A stretch of 64,000 nucleotides of DNA from Bacteroidota bacterium (GTDB taxonomy: Bacteria; Bacteroidota; Bacteroidia; Chitinophagales; Chitinophagaceae): assembly GCA_023422835.1 (NCBI GenBank), contig JAFAGI010000001.1, forward strand, positions 62,001-126,000, given 5' to 3'. Position numbers and translations under genes: made by a program. The notes under the pieces are model-generated. The model had not been told where the DNA came from. It saw only the letters and a list, made by a program, of their open reading frames with translations, and made no database searches. Every line of letters begins with the position of its first letter. Positions within the stretch are counted from its first letter, which is position 1. Shown piece by piece: positions 52,959 through 61,620 of the stretch.

Positions 52959-54221
52959 ATGAAAGTTTTCAAGTTTGGCGGCGCAAGTATAAAAGATGTG
53001 GACCACATTAGGCACGTAGGGAATATTGTACGCGAGTACAGCACAGAGTCTCCGCTTTTGCTGATAATGTCCGCCTCAGGAAAGACCACCAACGCACTGG
53101 AGAAGGTAGTTGAAAACTTCTATAACGGCAACAGTATTGAATCGCTGAAATTGTTTGACGACATCAAAAGGCAACACCTGGATATAGCCAAATACCTACT
53201 GGTGCTCAACTTCAATATATGTCTTGAAAAAATGGTTGATCTGTTTACAGAGGTAGAATGGTTGCTGCATGATAAGCCCGTTTGGTCATACGATTATTAT
53301 TACGACCAGGTTGTATGTATCGGAGAATTGCTAAGCACAACCATCATCAGCGCTTACTTTAACGAGGTAAAAATCAGCAACTCCTTGGTAGATGTGCGCG
53401 ACGTTTTAAGAACCGACAATAATTTTCGTGATGCAGTTATAGACTGGCAGTATACTGCTCAAAAAACTGCGGAAATAATTTTATCGGCCATAGAAAAAAA
53501 CGGCATTGTTATTACCCAGGGATTCATCGGCAGCACAGATGAAAATGAAAGTACCACATTGGGACGTGAAGGCAGCGATTACAGCGCAGCAGTTTTCTCT
53601 AACATCTTAAATGCGCAGGAATTGGTAATATGGAAAGATGTGGAAGGCGTCATGAATGCAGACCCCCGAAAGTTCCCTTCGGCGCAATATTTACAACACC
53701 TCAGTTATGCCGAAGCTATTGAGATGGCGTACTACGGCGCACAGGTGATACATCCTAAAACCATCAAACCCCTGCAGAATAAAAATATACCGTTGTATGT
53801 AAAATGTTTCATGGATACGGGCCTGCCGGGCACACTGATTAATAGCGAGCCTGTACGAGACCTGCCCGCCATACTGATATCCAAAGAAAATCAAACGCTG
53901 GTTTATTTTAAAACAATAGACTTTTCATTTATCAGCGGCCACCCGATGAACAGCATTCAGCAAATACTGGAGAAGTTACAGATAAAACCCAACCTGGTAC
54001 AGACAGAAGCTATCAGTATGGAGATGTGTTTTGATGACAATGCCAAACTGGATACACTGGCGCAGGAGGCAAGCGTTTTCCTGGAGGTGCAGCTCGAGAA
54101 AGGTTTACGGTTGATTACACTGAGGCATTACCAACAACACGACCTGGATAATCATATACAAGATAAAGATGTAATATTACTACAAAGAACACAAAACACC
54201 GTTCAGGCTGTAGTGAGATAA
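52959..54221 (+). CDS. Aspartate kinase
   Basis: 420 residues. N-terminal kinase domain begins MKVFKFGGASIKD (canonical KFGGTS with Ala for Thr) and has TTLGREGSDYSAA (about 205-217) and VEGVMNADPRKFP for ATP binding. The end (about 300-420) is an ACT-type regulatory region. It phosphorylates aspartate, the first step to lysine, threonine and methionine. It is monofunctional and single; no other pathway gene is adjacent. The FGGAS variant is common in Bacteroidota aspartokinases. Confidence 0.9.
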   Translation: MKVFKFGGASIKDVDHIRHVGNIVREYSTESPLLLIMSASGKTTNALEKVVENFYNGNSIESLKLFDDIKRQHLDIAKYLLVLNFNICLEKMVDLFTEVEWLLHDKPVWSYDYYYDQVVCIGELLSTTIISAYFNEVKISNSLVDVRDVLRTDNNFRDAVIDWQYTAQKTAEIILSAIEKNGIVITQGFIGSTDENESTTLGREGSDYSAAVFSNILNAQELVIWKDVEGVMNADPRKFPSAQYLQHLSYAEAIEMAYYGAQVIHPKTIKPLQNKNIPLYVKCFMDTGLPGTLINSEPVRDLPAILISKENQTLVYFKTIDFSFISGHPMNSIQQILEKLQIKPNLVQTEAISMEMCFDDNAKLDTLAQEASVFLEVQLEKGLRLITLRHYQQHDLDNHIQDKDVILLQRTQNTVQAVVR

Positions 54222-54244
54222 AAATTTGCATATCCGCATGTGAT

Positions 54245-54279
54245 AAAAAACAGTCACCCCATAGACATGGGGCGACTGT
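54245..54279 (-). terminator. Terminator of the ECF sigma operon
   Basis: Stem CAGTC-CCCCAT / ATGGGG-GACTG with a 4-base loop and one mismatch, followed on the minus strand by TTTTTTATC. It lies about 65 bases past the last gene of the operon and downstream of aspartokinase on the other strand. Confidence 0.7.
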
Positions 54280-54344
54280 AAATCTAAACTATAAAAACAC
54301 TTAAAACTAAAACACTAACTTAAAATAACTATATTATGGGGAGT

Positions 54345-54782
54345 TTAATCTTTTCTTCCTTTTAACTCTTTCTTCAGCATGTCTCTGAACCTGCTTTCCG
54401 CGTTATACACCTTTTCTGCCCTTTGCTCTGACCGAAAAACTTTTTGAAACGAAGGTTGATATTCTTTCTGCAATTCTTTTTTCTTGCCTTCAAATGAATT
54501 TTTATCCTCTCTGTTTTCTGACCACAGTTTATTCAACGCTTCTTCGTACCTGTTGTAAATCAACCAAAACTCGCTATATTCTTCATTTTTCAGATCCAGT
54601 TCTTTTGCCATGTACACATTCTTAAGTTGCTTTATCTTTTCTGCGCCCTTCACCCCTTTTGTGTCCTGGGTAGACTGGCTGAATGATGAAGTCATCAAAC
54701 TATTATTGCTTCTAAACTGAGCTTCTACAGAAAATGAGAAAGAAAATAAAAATATGCTACATATCAACAATAACTTTTTCAC
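54345..54782 (-). CDS. Small secreted protein of the sigma operon
   Basis: 145 residues. Signal peptide about 1-21 (ending VEAQ), a Ser/Thr-rich linker, then a very charged, long-helical region (about 45-145) rich in Lys and Glu with periodic hydrophobics. The arrangement recalls Spy/CpxP- or heavy-metal-sensor-like helical periplasmic proteins that work beside ECF sigma factors, but no LTxxQ motif is seen. It ends the operon, 21 bases after the anti-sigma-like gene. Confidence 0.65.
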   Translation of the reverse strand: MKKLLLICSIFLFSFSFSVEAQFRSNNSLMTSSFSQSTQDTKGVKGAEKIKQLKNVYMAKELDLKNEEYSEFWLIYNRYEEALNKLWSENREDKNSFEGKKKELQKEYQPSFQKVFRSEQRAEKVYNAESRFRDMLKKELKGRKD

Positions 54783-54803
54783 TACTTAAATTCTTTTATC
54801 TTA

Positions 54804-55535
54804 TTAATTAATTGCAGGCGTACTATTTAAATATTCTTCCAGATCTTGGCTGCTTATGGTATTGATCTCGTTAGATACATCTATTACCTTAATATCCTGC
54901 GGTACCACTATCTTTGCATCTTTGACTTCATTTTTTCCGGAAGGATTATTCAGGTAGGCGCCTAAATTTTGAGCATTGGGTTTTCCGCTATCCCTGCTTA
55001 CGCCCTCCACAGATGCATAAGCTGTATTGGATTGAGAAAGAGACGCTGTATTTTCTTCCTTATTGACCAAAAGACCCAACGTAAGCACGGCGCCTAACAA
55101 AGAGGCGGCTACTGCCAGGCCTCTCCGAGTATTTTTGTTGCTCTTGTTAGAATCTATGGAAACAACTTTACTCTTAGCTCCGGTATTTACCGTAAATTTC
55201 TCAAAATAATTCGCAGGCACTGTATACATATTTTTCCTGCTGATGGTTGTCAGCAACGGAGCAATATCTCTTAACTCTTCCAGCACCTCATTTTCTTCGG
55301 CAGGTTCGTTTTTAATCCTGTTTAAAACATTGTAGGCAAAACTTTCAAAATATCCGGAAGGTACAGCAAATATTTCTTCTTTTGAATAACTTTGTATTTG
55401 TACCTGTGCTAAAATATCATCAGCTAACCCATCGAAATAACCGTTCGGCAGCTGGTAAGGCATGGCTGTTTTTCCAAAGCTTGGTGAAACTTCCTGTAGG
55501 TTTTCGTGGTTCATATTTTCATTTGCGTGTGTCAT
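54804..55535 (-). CDS. Probable anti-sigma factor with three repeated motifs
   Basis: 243 residues. The N-terminal cytoplasmic part holds three related segments: YQLPNGYFDGLADDILAQV (27-45), FAVPSGYFESFAYNVLNRI (57-75) and YTVPANYFEKF (104-114), each with the core 'V/L-P-x-x-Y-F-[DE]'. One membrane helix follows (about 136-156, RRGLAVAASLLGAVLTLGLLV) and then a periplasmic tail. It lies 41 bases after the sigma factor gene, so it probably binds that factor. The repeat resembles a conserved Bacteroidota anti-sigma or sigma-binding segment; identification is by context. Confidence 0.65.
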   Translation of the reverse strand: MTHANENMNHENLQEVSPSFGKTAMPYQLPNGYFDGLADDILAQVQIQSYSKEEIFAVPSGYFESFAYNVLNRIKNEPAEENEVLEELRDIAPLLTTISRKNMYTVPANYFEKFTVNTGAKSKVVSIDSNKSNKNTRRGLAVAASLLGAVLTLGLLVNKEENTASLSQSNTAYASVEGVSRDSGKPNAQNLGAYLNNPSGKNEVKDAKIVVPQDIKVIDVSNEINTISSQDLEEYLNSTPAIN

Positions 55536-55576
55536 AACTTATTTTTTTGACTTGGGTTAGTAAAATAAGTTTACTC

Positions 55577-56128
55577 TTACGGATGATTTCTTATATAATC
55601 CTCTACCTTCTTGGCTGCATGGTGATAGCTGGCTTTTAAAGCTCCTTCGCTGGTGTCCAGTACGCGGCTCATTTCTTCATAAGGCATTTCATCGTAATAG
55701 CGCAGGTTGAAAACAAGTCGTTGTTTTTCGGGAAGCTGTTGTATGGCTACCTGTAATTTCCATTCAAGTTTTTCAGCGTCAAAATTGGCTTCTGCCTTTA
55801 CCTTATTCACCAAAGTATATTCTATATCATCTAAGCTCACGGCTGATCTTTTTTTCTGTTGTTCAATAAACGTCAGGCTTTCATTGGTGGCTATGCGGTA
55901 GAGCCAGGTGTATAAACGGCTGTCTTCCCGAAAATTGTCCAATGCCTTCCAGACTTTAATAAAAACATTTTGCAATACATCATTGGCATCTTCATGATCT
56001 ACCACCATCCTTCTCACATGCCAATACAGTTTTTCCTGGTATTTTTTAATTATGGCGGTATAGGCTTTTTCTCTTGTTGGTTCTTCCCTGAATAACCGCA
56101 ATAACTCACTGTCTTCTAAATGCTGCAT
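55577..56128 (-). CDS. ECF-type RNA polymerase sigma factor
   Basis: 183 residues, ECF class. Region 2 about 25-95 (DANDVLQNVFIKVWKALDNF and SRLYTWLYRIATNESL), region 4 about 125-175 with LPEKQRLVFNLRYYDEMPYEE. It is the first gene of a three-gene unit (sigma, anti-sigma-like, small secreted protein), the usual layout for a membrane-stress-responsive pathway. Confidence 0.93.
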   Translation of the reverse strand: MQHLEDSELLRLFREEPTREKAYTAIIKKYQEKLYWHVRRMVVDHEDANDVLQNVFIKVWKALDNFREDSRLYTWLYRIATNESLTFIEQQKKRSAVSLDDIEYTLVNKVKAEANFDAEKLEWKLQVAIQQLPEKQRLVFNLRYYDEMPYEEMSRVLDTSEGALKASYHHAAKKVEDYIRNHP

Positions 56129-56212
56129 TTATTAGATTTTTATATTTTTAGGTATCTCAAAATATAAAAACTTGCTATTAGGACAAGTCGTTATAAATCA
56201 AGTTTAATATTT

Positions 56213-57172
56213 TTATTTTTTTGCCAGCACACGCTCTGCTGCTTCAGCGATCTTTTCTTTGGTAAGGCCGTATTTTTCAAATAGTTCTTCCGGCGTGCCG
56301 CTTTCACCGAATGTATCCTGTGTGCCGATAAACTCCATAGGCACCGGGCAATGAGCTGCTGCTACTGCGGCAATGCTTTCACCAAGCCCGCCGATAATGT
56401 TGTGTTCTTCACAGCTAACCGCACATTTTGTTTTAGAAATTGATTGAATGATGGCTTCCTTATCCAGCGGCTTAATGGTGTGTATGTTTATTACCTCAAC
56501 GCTATATCCTTTCTGCTCAATGATTTTTGCAGCTTCAATAGCTGTCCACACCATATGACCACAGGCAAAAAGGGTAATATCTGTGCCTTCATTCAATACC
56601 TGTGCTTTGCCTATAACAAAATCACTACCGTCTTCTTGAGTAAAGTTGGGCCATTTCGGACGGCCAAAACGCAGGTATACCGGCCCGTCCAGCTCAGCAA
56701 TCGCTTTTGTGGCTATCTTTGTCTGGTTAAAATCACAAGGGTTTATCACCGTCATTCCCGGCAACATTTTCATCATACCCAGGTCTTCCAATATCTGGTG
56801 TGTAGCCCCGTCTTCGCCTAGAGAAAGGCCTGCGTGGCTCGCACAAATTTTTACATTTTTCCCACTATAGGCTATGCTCTGCCTTATCTGGTCGTAAACA
56901 CGCCCTGTACTAAAATTGGCAAAAGTAGTTGTGTAAGGAATTTTACCACCGATGGTAAGCCCTGCTGCTATGCCCATCATGTTGGCTTCCGCAATGCCTA
57001 CCTGTATAAACCTGTCCGGAAAGTCCTTGATATAAGGCCCTAATTTAAAAGAACCTGCAAGATCTGCGGTTAATACAATTACATCTTTATTTTCCTGTGC
57101 TAATTCGTAAATTCCCTCTCCAAAACCCGCGCGCGTTTCTTTCTCATTTTGCGGCTTGATATCATTTATCAT
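56213..57172 (-). CDS. Transketolase, C-terminal half
   Basis: 319 residues matching the C-terminal pyrimidine-binding and third domains of transketolase: FGEGIYELAQENKDVIVLTADLAG, the GIAEANMMGIAAGL motif (about 58-71, Glu for thiamine activation) and CEEHNIIGGLG near 250. Some bacteria and archaea split transketolase into two genes; the N-terminal half (thiamine pyrophosphate-binding) is usually adjacent, but here the upstream neighbour is Hsp20, separated by two terminators. It must pair with a subunit encoded elsewhere. Works in the pentose phosphate pathway. Confidence 0.9.
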   Translation of the reverse strand: MINDIKPQNEKETRAGFGEGIYELAQENKDVIVLTADLAGSFKLGPYIKDFPDRFIQVGIAEANMMGIAAGLTIGGKIPYTTTFANFSTGRVYDQIRQSIAYSGKNVKICASHAGLSLGEDGATHQILEDLGMMKMLPGMTVINPCDFNQTKIATKAIAELDGPVYLRFGRPKWPNFTQEDGSDFVIGKAQVLNEGTDITLFACGHMVWTAIEAAKIIEQKGYSVEVINIHTIKPLDKEAIIQSISKTKCAVSCEEHNIIGGLGESIAAVAAAHCPVPMEFIGTQDTFGESGTPEELFEKYGLTKEKIAEAAERVLAKK

Positions 57173-57231
57173 AGTTCAATTTTCCTTAATTTATAAATAT
57201 TCACAAATATAGTCAAGTTTTTTTGTTATGA

Positions 57232-57257
57232 TAAAAAACGCGCTGAAAAAAGCGCGT
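57232..57257 (-). terminator. Second terminator after Hsp20
   Basis: Perfect 7-bp stem ACGCGCT / AGCGCGT with a 6-base loop; on the minus strand followed by six T. It backs up the first terminator at 57258. Confidence 0.85.
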
Positions 57258-57283
57258 AAAAAAAGAGGCGTTTTGGCGCCTCT
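57258..57283 (-). terminator. First terminator after Hsp20
   Basis: Perfect 7-bp stem AGAGGCG / CGCCTCT with 6-base loop and a run of seven T on the minus strand. It lies 20 bases past the Hsp20 stop. Confidence 0.88.
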
Positions 57284-57303
57284 CTGATTCTTTAAATGAA
57301 AAA

Positions 57304-57720
57304 CTACTTTATTTCAATAGTGGTCTGCACTTGTTTTTCCTCTTCCATCTTAGGCAAGGTCAACACCAGAACTCCATCTTCATATTTCGCTTCTATCCTG
57401 TTGATGTCAATGGTTTTTTCCACATTAAAGCTGCGCCTGAAACTGTTGAGCGCATAATCTTTTTTGTGGTACTTTTTCCCTGTTTGTTCCTGTGTCTTCT
57501 TTTCATAGGAAACTACCAGCAAACCTTTTTCTACTTTTACACCAAAATCTGATTTCTGCAAACCCGGGGCTACTACTTCAATATAGTAAGCACTGTCGTC
57601 TTCTGCTATATTTACTAATGGAAGTAAACCTTCTGACTTTGTCCAGTTAGGTGAAGTGTTGCCAAAAATTTCTTCAAACAGATTGTTGAGTGTGCCGAAG
57701 TTTGTCTTTACTTGTGTCAT
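57304..57720 (-). CDS. Hsp20/alpha-crystallin small heat-shock protein
   Basis: 138 residues from ATG 57720 (MTQVKTNFGTLNNLFEEIF); the upstream 26 codons are not typical. The alpha-crystallin domain (about 40-125) contains YYIEVVAPGLQKSDFGVKVE and the closing GVLVLTLPK, followed by a short tail with the I-x-I/V motif (TTIEIK). It holds unfolding proteins under heat or oxidative stress. Single-gene unit with two terminators. Confidence 0.93.
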   Translation of the reverse strand: MTQVKTNFGTLNNLFEEIFGNTSPNWTKSEGLLPLVNIAEDDSAYYIEVVAPGLQKSDFGVKVEKGLLVVSYEKKTQEQTGKKYHKKDYALNSFRRSFNVEKTIDINRIEAKYEDGVLVLTLPKMEEEKQVQTTIEIK

Positions 57721-57902
57721 ATTGAATATTTTATCTTTTATTAATAAGGTACCTGGTATACAGGCTTTCAAATCCTGTTCCAACAGGTATTTCAACAATT
57801 TAGACTACCATTTTGTCATTAAATAATCATTTTAAGAGACAAAATGTCATATTTATTGCTTATAATTTACAATAAACTAACGCAGAAATACTTTTATTGA
57901 TG

Positions 57903-57910
57903 TAGATTTG
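57903..57910 (+). promoter_or_regulatory. Candidate -7 box (TAGATTTG)
   Basis: TAGATTTG, a full match to TAnnTTTG, ends 37 bases before the bacilliredoxin start. Confidence 0.45.
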
Positions 57911-57947
57911 CATTTTACCAAACTAATCAAGAAAAAATTTTAAAGAT

Positions 57948-58361
57948 ATGTATCCAGCAGAGATAGTTTTACCCATGAAAGCAGAGCTGACCGAAAACGG
58001 TTTTTCAGACTTGCAAACTCCACAGGACGTAGAAAAAGCCATTAGCCAACCCGGAACAACTCTCGTGGTTATTAATTCAGTTTGCGGCTGTTCAGCAGGT
58101 AGTGCACGCCCGGCTGCATTGATGGCTGTAAATAATTCCCCTAAAAAGCCGGACCACCTGGCTACCTCTTTCGCAGGCTTTGATATGGAAGCTGTGGAAA
58201 CTTTACGGGAAAAATTATTGCCTTACCCGCCCTCATCCCCATCCATAGCCTTGTTTAAAGACGGAGAGCTTGTAGCATTTATAGAACGCCACATGATCGA
58301 AGGCAGGCCAGCGCAGGTAATTGCCAACGGCCTTATACAGATCTTTGACGAACATTGCTAA
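57948..58361 (+). CDS. BrxA/BrxB-family bacilliredoxin
   Basis: 137 residues. The active site is CGC (Cys46, Cys48) in NSVCGCSAGSARPA, the unusual C-G-C motif of YphP/YqiW bacilliredoxins, and the fold is thioredoxin-like with a cis-Pro at SPSIALF. In Firmicutes they remove bacillithiol from proteins; many Bacteroidota also make bacillithiol or a related thiol. The role here is inferred. It has its own promoter and terminator. Confidence 0.9.
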   Translation: MYPAEIVLPMKAELTENGFSDLQTPQDVEKAISQPGTTLVVINSVCGCSAGSARPAALMAVNNSPKKPDHLATSFAGFDMEAVETLREKLLPYPPSSPSIALFKDGELVAFIERHMIEGRPAQVIANGLIQIFDEHC

Positions 58362-58386
58362 AAACATTTTTAAATGAACTATAGAA

Positions 58387-58415
58387 ATCCTTACTGCTTT
58401 CGGTAAGGATTTTTT
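58387..58415 (+). terminator. Terminator of the bacilliredoxin gene
   Basis: Perfect 8-bp stem ATCCTTAC / GTAAGGAT with an 8-base loop, followed by TTTTT. It lies 26 bases past the stop; the next promoter box follows immediately. Confidence 0.85.
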
Positions 58416-58421
58416 GATTTG

Positions 58422-58429
58422 TATATTTG
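58422..58429 (+). promoter_or_regulatory. Candidate -7 box (TATATTTG)
   Basis: TATATTTG, a full match to TAnnTTTG, ends 20 bases before the isomerase start and 7 bases after the upstream terminator. Confidence 0.5.
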
Positions 58430-58449
58430 CAAAAATCTTAGACATAGGC

Positions 58450-59415
58450 ATGGAACAAAACATCAGGGAGTATGCGTTGACCGCTATCGACATTGAAACG
58501 AAAGCAGTAAAAGCTCTTACAAACAGCATTAACCAAGAATTTGTAGTCACAGTGAAAGCGCTGTACAACTGTAGCGGGCGCGTGATCATCAGCGGTATTG
58601 GCAAAAGCGGCATTATTGCACAGAAAATGTGCGCTACTTTTAACTCTACCGGCACTCCTGCCCTGTTTATGCATGCATCTGACGCTATTCACGGCGACCT
58701 GGGAATGGTGCAGAAAAATGATATAGTAATCATTATAAGCAAAAGCGGAGAAAGTCCTGAGATTAAAGTGCTTATACCATTGGTAAAAAGCCTGGGCGTG
58801 GAAGTGGTAGCCATTACCGGCAATACAGCTTCTTTCCTGGCGCAGCATGCAGACTATTGCTTGGACACCACGGTAGAAAAAGAAGCATGTCCCAATAACC
58901 TGGCGCCTACCAGCAGTACTACAGCGCAGGTAGTGATGGGCGATGTATTAGCCATATGCCTGATACAGTTAAAACATTTCACCAAAGAAGATTTTGGCAA
59001 ATACCACCCAGGAGGCAATATCGGCAAACGTTTATTTATGAGCATAGCAGACCTATATCCTGCCAACGAAAAACCAAGCGTGCAACCCGGTACCGTTTTA
59101 AAGGATGTGATTTTCTCCATTACGAAAGGCAGGTTGGGCGCTACTGCCGTCACAGACCAAGATAATTATTTATTAGGTATCATTACAGACGGCGATGTGC
59201 GCAGGATGCTGGAAACAACAGACGTACTCAGCGGTATGACAGCCAAAGATATTTACTCCAAAAATCCGAAAAGCGTGCAGCCGGGTACCCTGGCGCTGGA
59301 TGCTATGGAAATACTGAAAAGCTATAATGTGAATCAACTACTCGTTGCCGACGAAGAAAACAGGTATCTTGGCATCGTTCACCTACACGACCTGATCAGG
59401 GAAGGCTTTAAATAA
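58450..59415 (+). CDS. kdsD: Arabinose-5-phosphate isomerase (KdsD/KpsF/GutQ family)
   Basis: 321 residues from ATG 58450 (MEQNIREYALTAIDIET); the frame is open further up but covers the promoter box. SIS domain (about 35-175) with GIGKSGIIAQK and ISKSGESPE, where Lys and His in GKYHPGGNIGKRL are conserved, then two CBS domains (about 205-320). It makes D-arabinose 5-phosphate for Kdo in LPS inner core. YidC follows after 157 bases with its own promoter. Confidence 0.93.
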   Translation: MEQNIREYALTAIDIETKAVKALTNSINQEFVVTVKALYNCSGRVIISGIGKSGIIAQKMCATFNSTGTPALFMHASDAIHGDLGMVQKNDIVIIISKSGESPEIKVLIPLVKSLGVEVVAITGNTASFLAQHADYCLDTTVEKEACPNNLAPTSSTTAQVVMGDVLAICLIQLKHFTKEDFGKYHPGGNIGKRLFMSIADLYPANEKPSVQPGTVLKDVIFSITKGRLGATAVTDQDNYLLGIITDGDVRRMLETTDVLSGMTAKDIYSKNPKSVQPGTLALDAMEILKSYNVNQLLVADEENRYLGIVHLHDLIREGFK

Positions 59416-59465
59416 CAGGTAAGCTATTACCGGTTTATTAAAATCTATTATTCGCAATTAATATT

Positions 59466-59473
59466 TACCTTTG
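59466..59473 (+). promoter_or_regulatory. Candidate -7 box of yidC (TACCTTTG)
   Basis: TACCTTTG, a full match to TAnnTTTG, lies 99 bases before the yidC start, leaving a leader of about 90 bases. Confidence 0.4.
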
Positions 59474-59572
59474 CCAATCATTTTTTTATAATTAAAATTA
59501 AATGTAATAACACTGCTGCATTTGCTGCTGGGGTTATTCCATTTCATAGAAAAGAAAAAGCTACATACACAG

Positions 59573-61447
59573 ATGAAAGGAGATAAAAATACCATCATTG
59601 GTTTTGTGTTAATGGGAATTTTGTTTATAGGATTTTTTTATTACAACAATAAACAACAAAGCGAATATTTACAGCAGCAACAACATATCAAAGACTCAAT
59701 AGCCAAAGTGGAACTGGCTAATAAGCCTGTGATTGATTCTGCAACTTTAGTTTCGGATTCGCTCACAGCTGATTCAATCGCAAGATCCGCTGTAGCCGGT
59801 GATTTTGTGAATAATGCACTTGGAACAGAAACCATTACCTCCATAGAAAATGAAGTAATAAAAGTAGACCTAAGCAATAAAGGCGGCCAGGTAAAAAGTG
59901 TTACTTTAAAGAAATACAATAACAGCCTGTTTAATAAACCGGTAGTCCTTGGCGGCGAAAAAAATTCTATAGAATATGCCATTAATACGGCGCCAAACCA
60001 GGCTGCACAAACCGGCAACCTCTACTTTACTGCCTCACCGGTAGAAAAAAAGGCAGACGGAAGCCAGGTGGTGACTTATACATTGAATTCACCAAACGGT
60101 ACAAAAGTGTTGCACCAGTTTGTGTTGCGCCCGGATGATTATATGGTTGACTGGAATATTTCCATGAACGGAGCAGACAAGTTATTAACTCAAAACACCA
60201 TCAACCTTAACTGGACCACTGAACTCCACCAACAGGAACTAAACAGCAAATATGAAGGCGATCAGTCACGCATCAATTACTACAGCGCTGAAGAGGGCTA
60301 TGACTTTAAGCGGACCAGCAACAGCGGCATTGTAACGCTGAAGGATCCCATGGAATGGGTAGGCTTTAAACAACAATTCTTCAGCCAGCACCTGCTTTCT
60401 AAATCTGCAAATTTTGGAACCGGCAGCACATTGGAAATGAAACGTATACAGGACACTACTACCCGCCAGTTGTTTGAATCCAAAGCTAACCTTTCGTTGA
60501 AAATTCCGGCAGCAAGCATTGCTACCATACCGCTGCAACTTTACTATGGCCCTAATGATTACAAAGTTTTGAAACAATACGATAACGGTATGTTCGAAAC
60601 AGTAGATCTTGGCTCTGGCATTTACTCATTTGTAAGGCCTATCAACAGGTACATCATCATTCCTGTATTTGATTTCTTTGCAAAATTTATTGCCAATTAT
60701 GGTTGGGTAATTATGCTGCTGACTATTGTGATCCGCCTGATCACTTCGCCTTTCATGTTCAAGAGCTATCTCAGCAGCGCTAAAATGCGCGTACTTCGCC
60801 CCGAACTGGATGAACTTAAAAAGAAATATCCTGAGCAGCAGAAATTTGCCTTGGAGCAGATGAACCTGTTTCGCCAAGCAGGTGTAAACCCCATGGGCGG
60901 ATGCCTGCCGGCTTTGATACAGTTACCGATATTCGTAGCCCTGTATAGTTTCTTTAACTCCGCTATACAGTTGCGTGGCGAACCTTTCCTTTGGGCAAAA
61001 GACTTATCAACTTACGATGTATTATTCCGCTTTCCGTTTCATGTGCCTTTATTGGGTGATCACCTGAGCCTGTTTACATTGCTGGCTTGTGCCACCATGA
61101 TGGTGAGCTCCATTTACAGCATGAGCCTTACGCCTACCACTGGTATGGAAGACAACCCTCAAATGAAAATGATGAAGTACATGCCATACATCATGCCTTT
61201 AATGATGTTGTTTATCTTCAACAACCAGCCGGCGGCTCTTTCGTGGTACTATACTGTGAGCAACGTAATCACTTTCCTGATACAATTTGTGATTCTGACA
61301 TTTATTATTGATCATGATAAAATACTGGCTAAAATAAATGAGAAGCGCAAGCAGCCAAAGAAGAAAAGCAGGTGGCAGGAACAGATGGAAGCCATGCAGG
61401 CTCAGCAAAGGAAAATGGAGGAAATGAAGAAAAAAGCCCAGAAATAA
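59573..61447 (+). CDS. yidC: Membrane protein insertase YidC
   Basis: 624 residues from ATG 59573 (MKGDKNTIIGFVLMGILFIG). The N-terminal membrane anchor (8-25) and a large periplasmic domain (about 60-345) precede the conserved five-helix insertase core (from about 370: FIANYGWVIMLLTIVIRLI, PIFVALYSFFNSAIQLRG, MPLMMLFIFNNQPAALSWYYTVSN) with the positively charged C1 loop holding the family's Arg. The tail is Lys/Gln-rich, typical for ribosome contact. It inserts proteins into the inner membrane alone or with SecYEG. Confidence 0.97.
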   Translation: MKGDKNTIIGFVLMGILFIGFFYYNNKQQSEYLQQQQHIKDSIAKVELANKPVIDSATLVSDSLTADSIARSAVAGDFVNNALGTETITSIENEVIKVDLSNKGGQVKSVTLKKYNNSLFNKPVVLGGEKNSIEYAINTAPNQAAQTGNLYFTASPVEKKADGSQVVTYTLNSPNGTKVLHQFVLRPDDYMVDWNISMNGADKLLTQNTINLNWTTELHQQELNSKYEGDQSRINYYSAEEGYDFKRTSNSGIVTLKDPMEWVGFKQQFFSQHLLSKSANFGTGSTLEMKRIQDTTTRQLFESKANLSLKIPAASIATIPLQLYYGPNDYKVLKQYDNGMFETVDLGSGIYSFVRPINRYIIIPVFDFFAKFIANYGWVIMLLTIVIRLITSPFMFKSYLSSAKMRVLRPELDELKKKYPEQQKFALEQMNLFRQAGVNPMGGCLPALIQLPIFVALYSFFNSAIQLRGEPFLWAKDLSTYDVLFRFPFHVPLLGDHLSLFTLLACATMMVSSIYSMSLTPTTGMEDNPQMKMMKYMPYIMPLMMLFIFNNQPAALSWYYTVSNVITFLIQFVILTFIIDHDKILAKINEKRKQPKKKSRWQEQMEAMQAQQRKMEEMKKKAQK

Positions 61448-61450
61448 AAA

Positions 61451-61479
61451 TTAGGAACGCGCCGCTGGCGCGTTCCTAA
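61451..61479. terminator. Long perfect hairpin after yidC
   Basis: 13-bp perfect inverted repeat TTAGGAACGCGCC / GGCGCGTTCCTAA with a 3-base loop, 3 bases past the yidC stop. No T-run on the plus side, TTTTTATTTC on the minus side. It may terminate either strand or protect the 3' end of the mRNA. Confidence 0.6.
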
Positions 61480-61586
61480 TGTGTGGATAATTATCATTAA
61501 TTATAAAAAGTTATACAACATTGATTTTCTTAGATAAAGTCGGCCTAAATTTGATTGTTCTATAGAACCAAACAGAAGCAAACACA

Positions 61587-61620
61587 GAGACGGCGGAATT
61601 CTTTTCGCCGTCTCGTTTTT
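61587..61620 (+). terminator. Terminator between yidC and the convergent lipoprotein gene
   Basis: 9-bp perfect stem GAGACGGCG / CGCCGTCTC with 10-base loop, followed by GTTTTT on the plus strand. It overlaps the stop codon of the convergent gene (61619). Confidence 0.75.
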
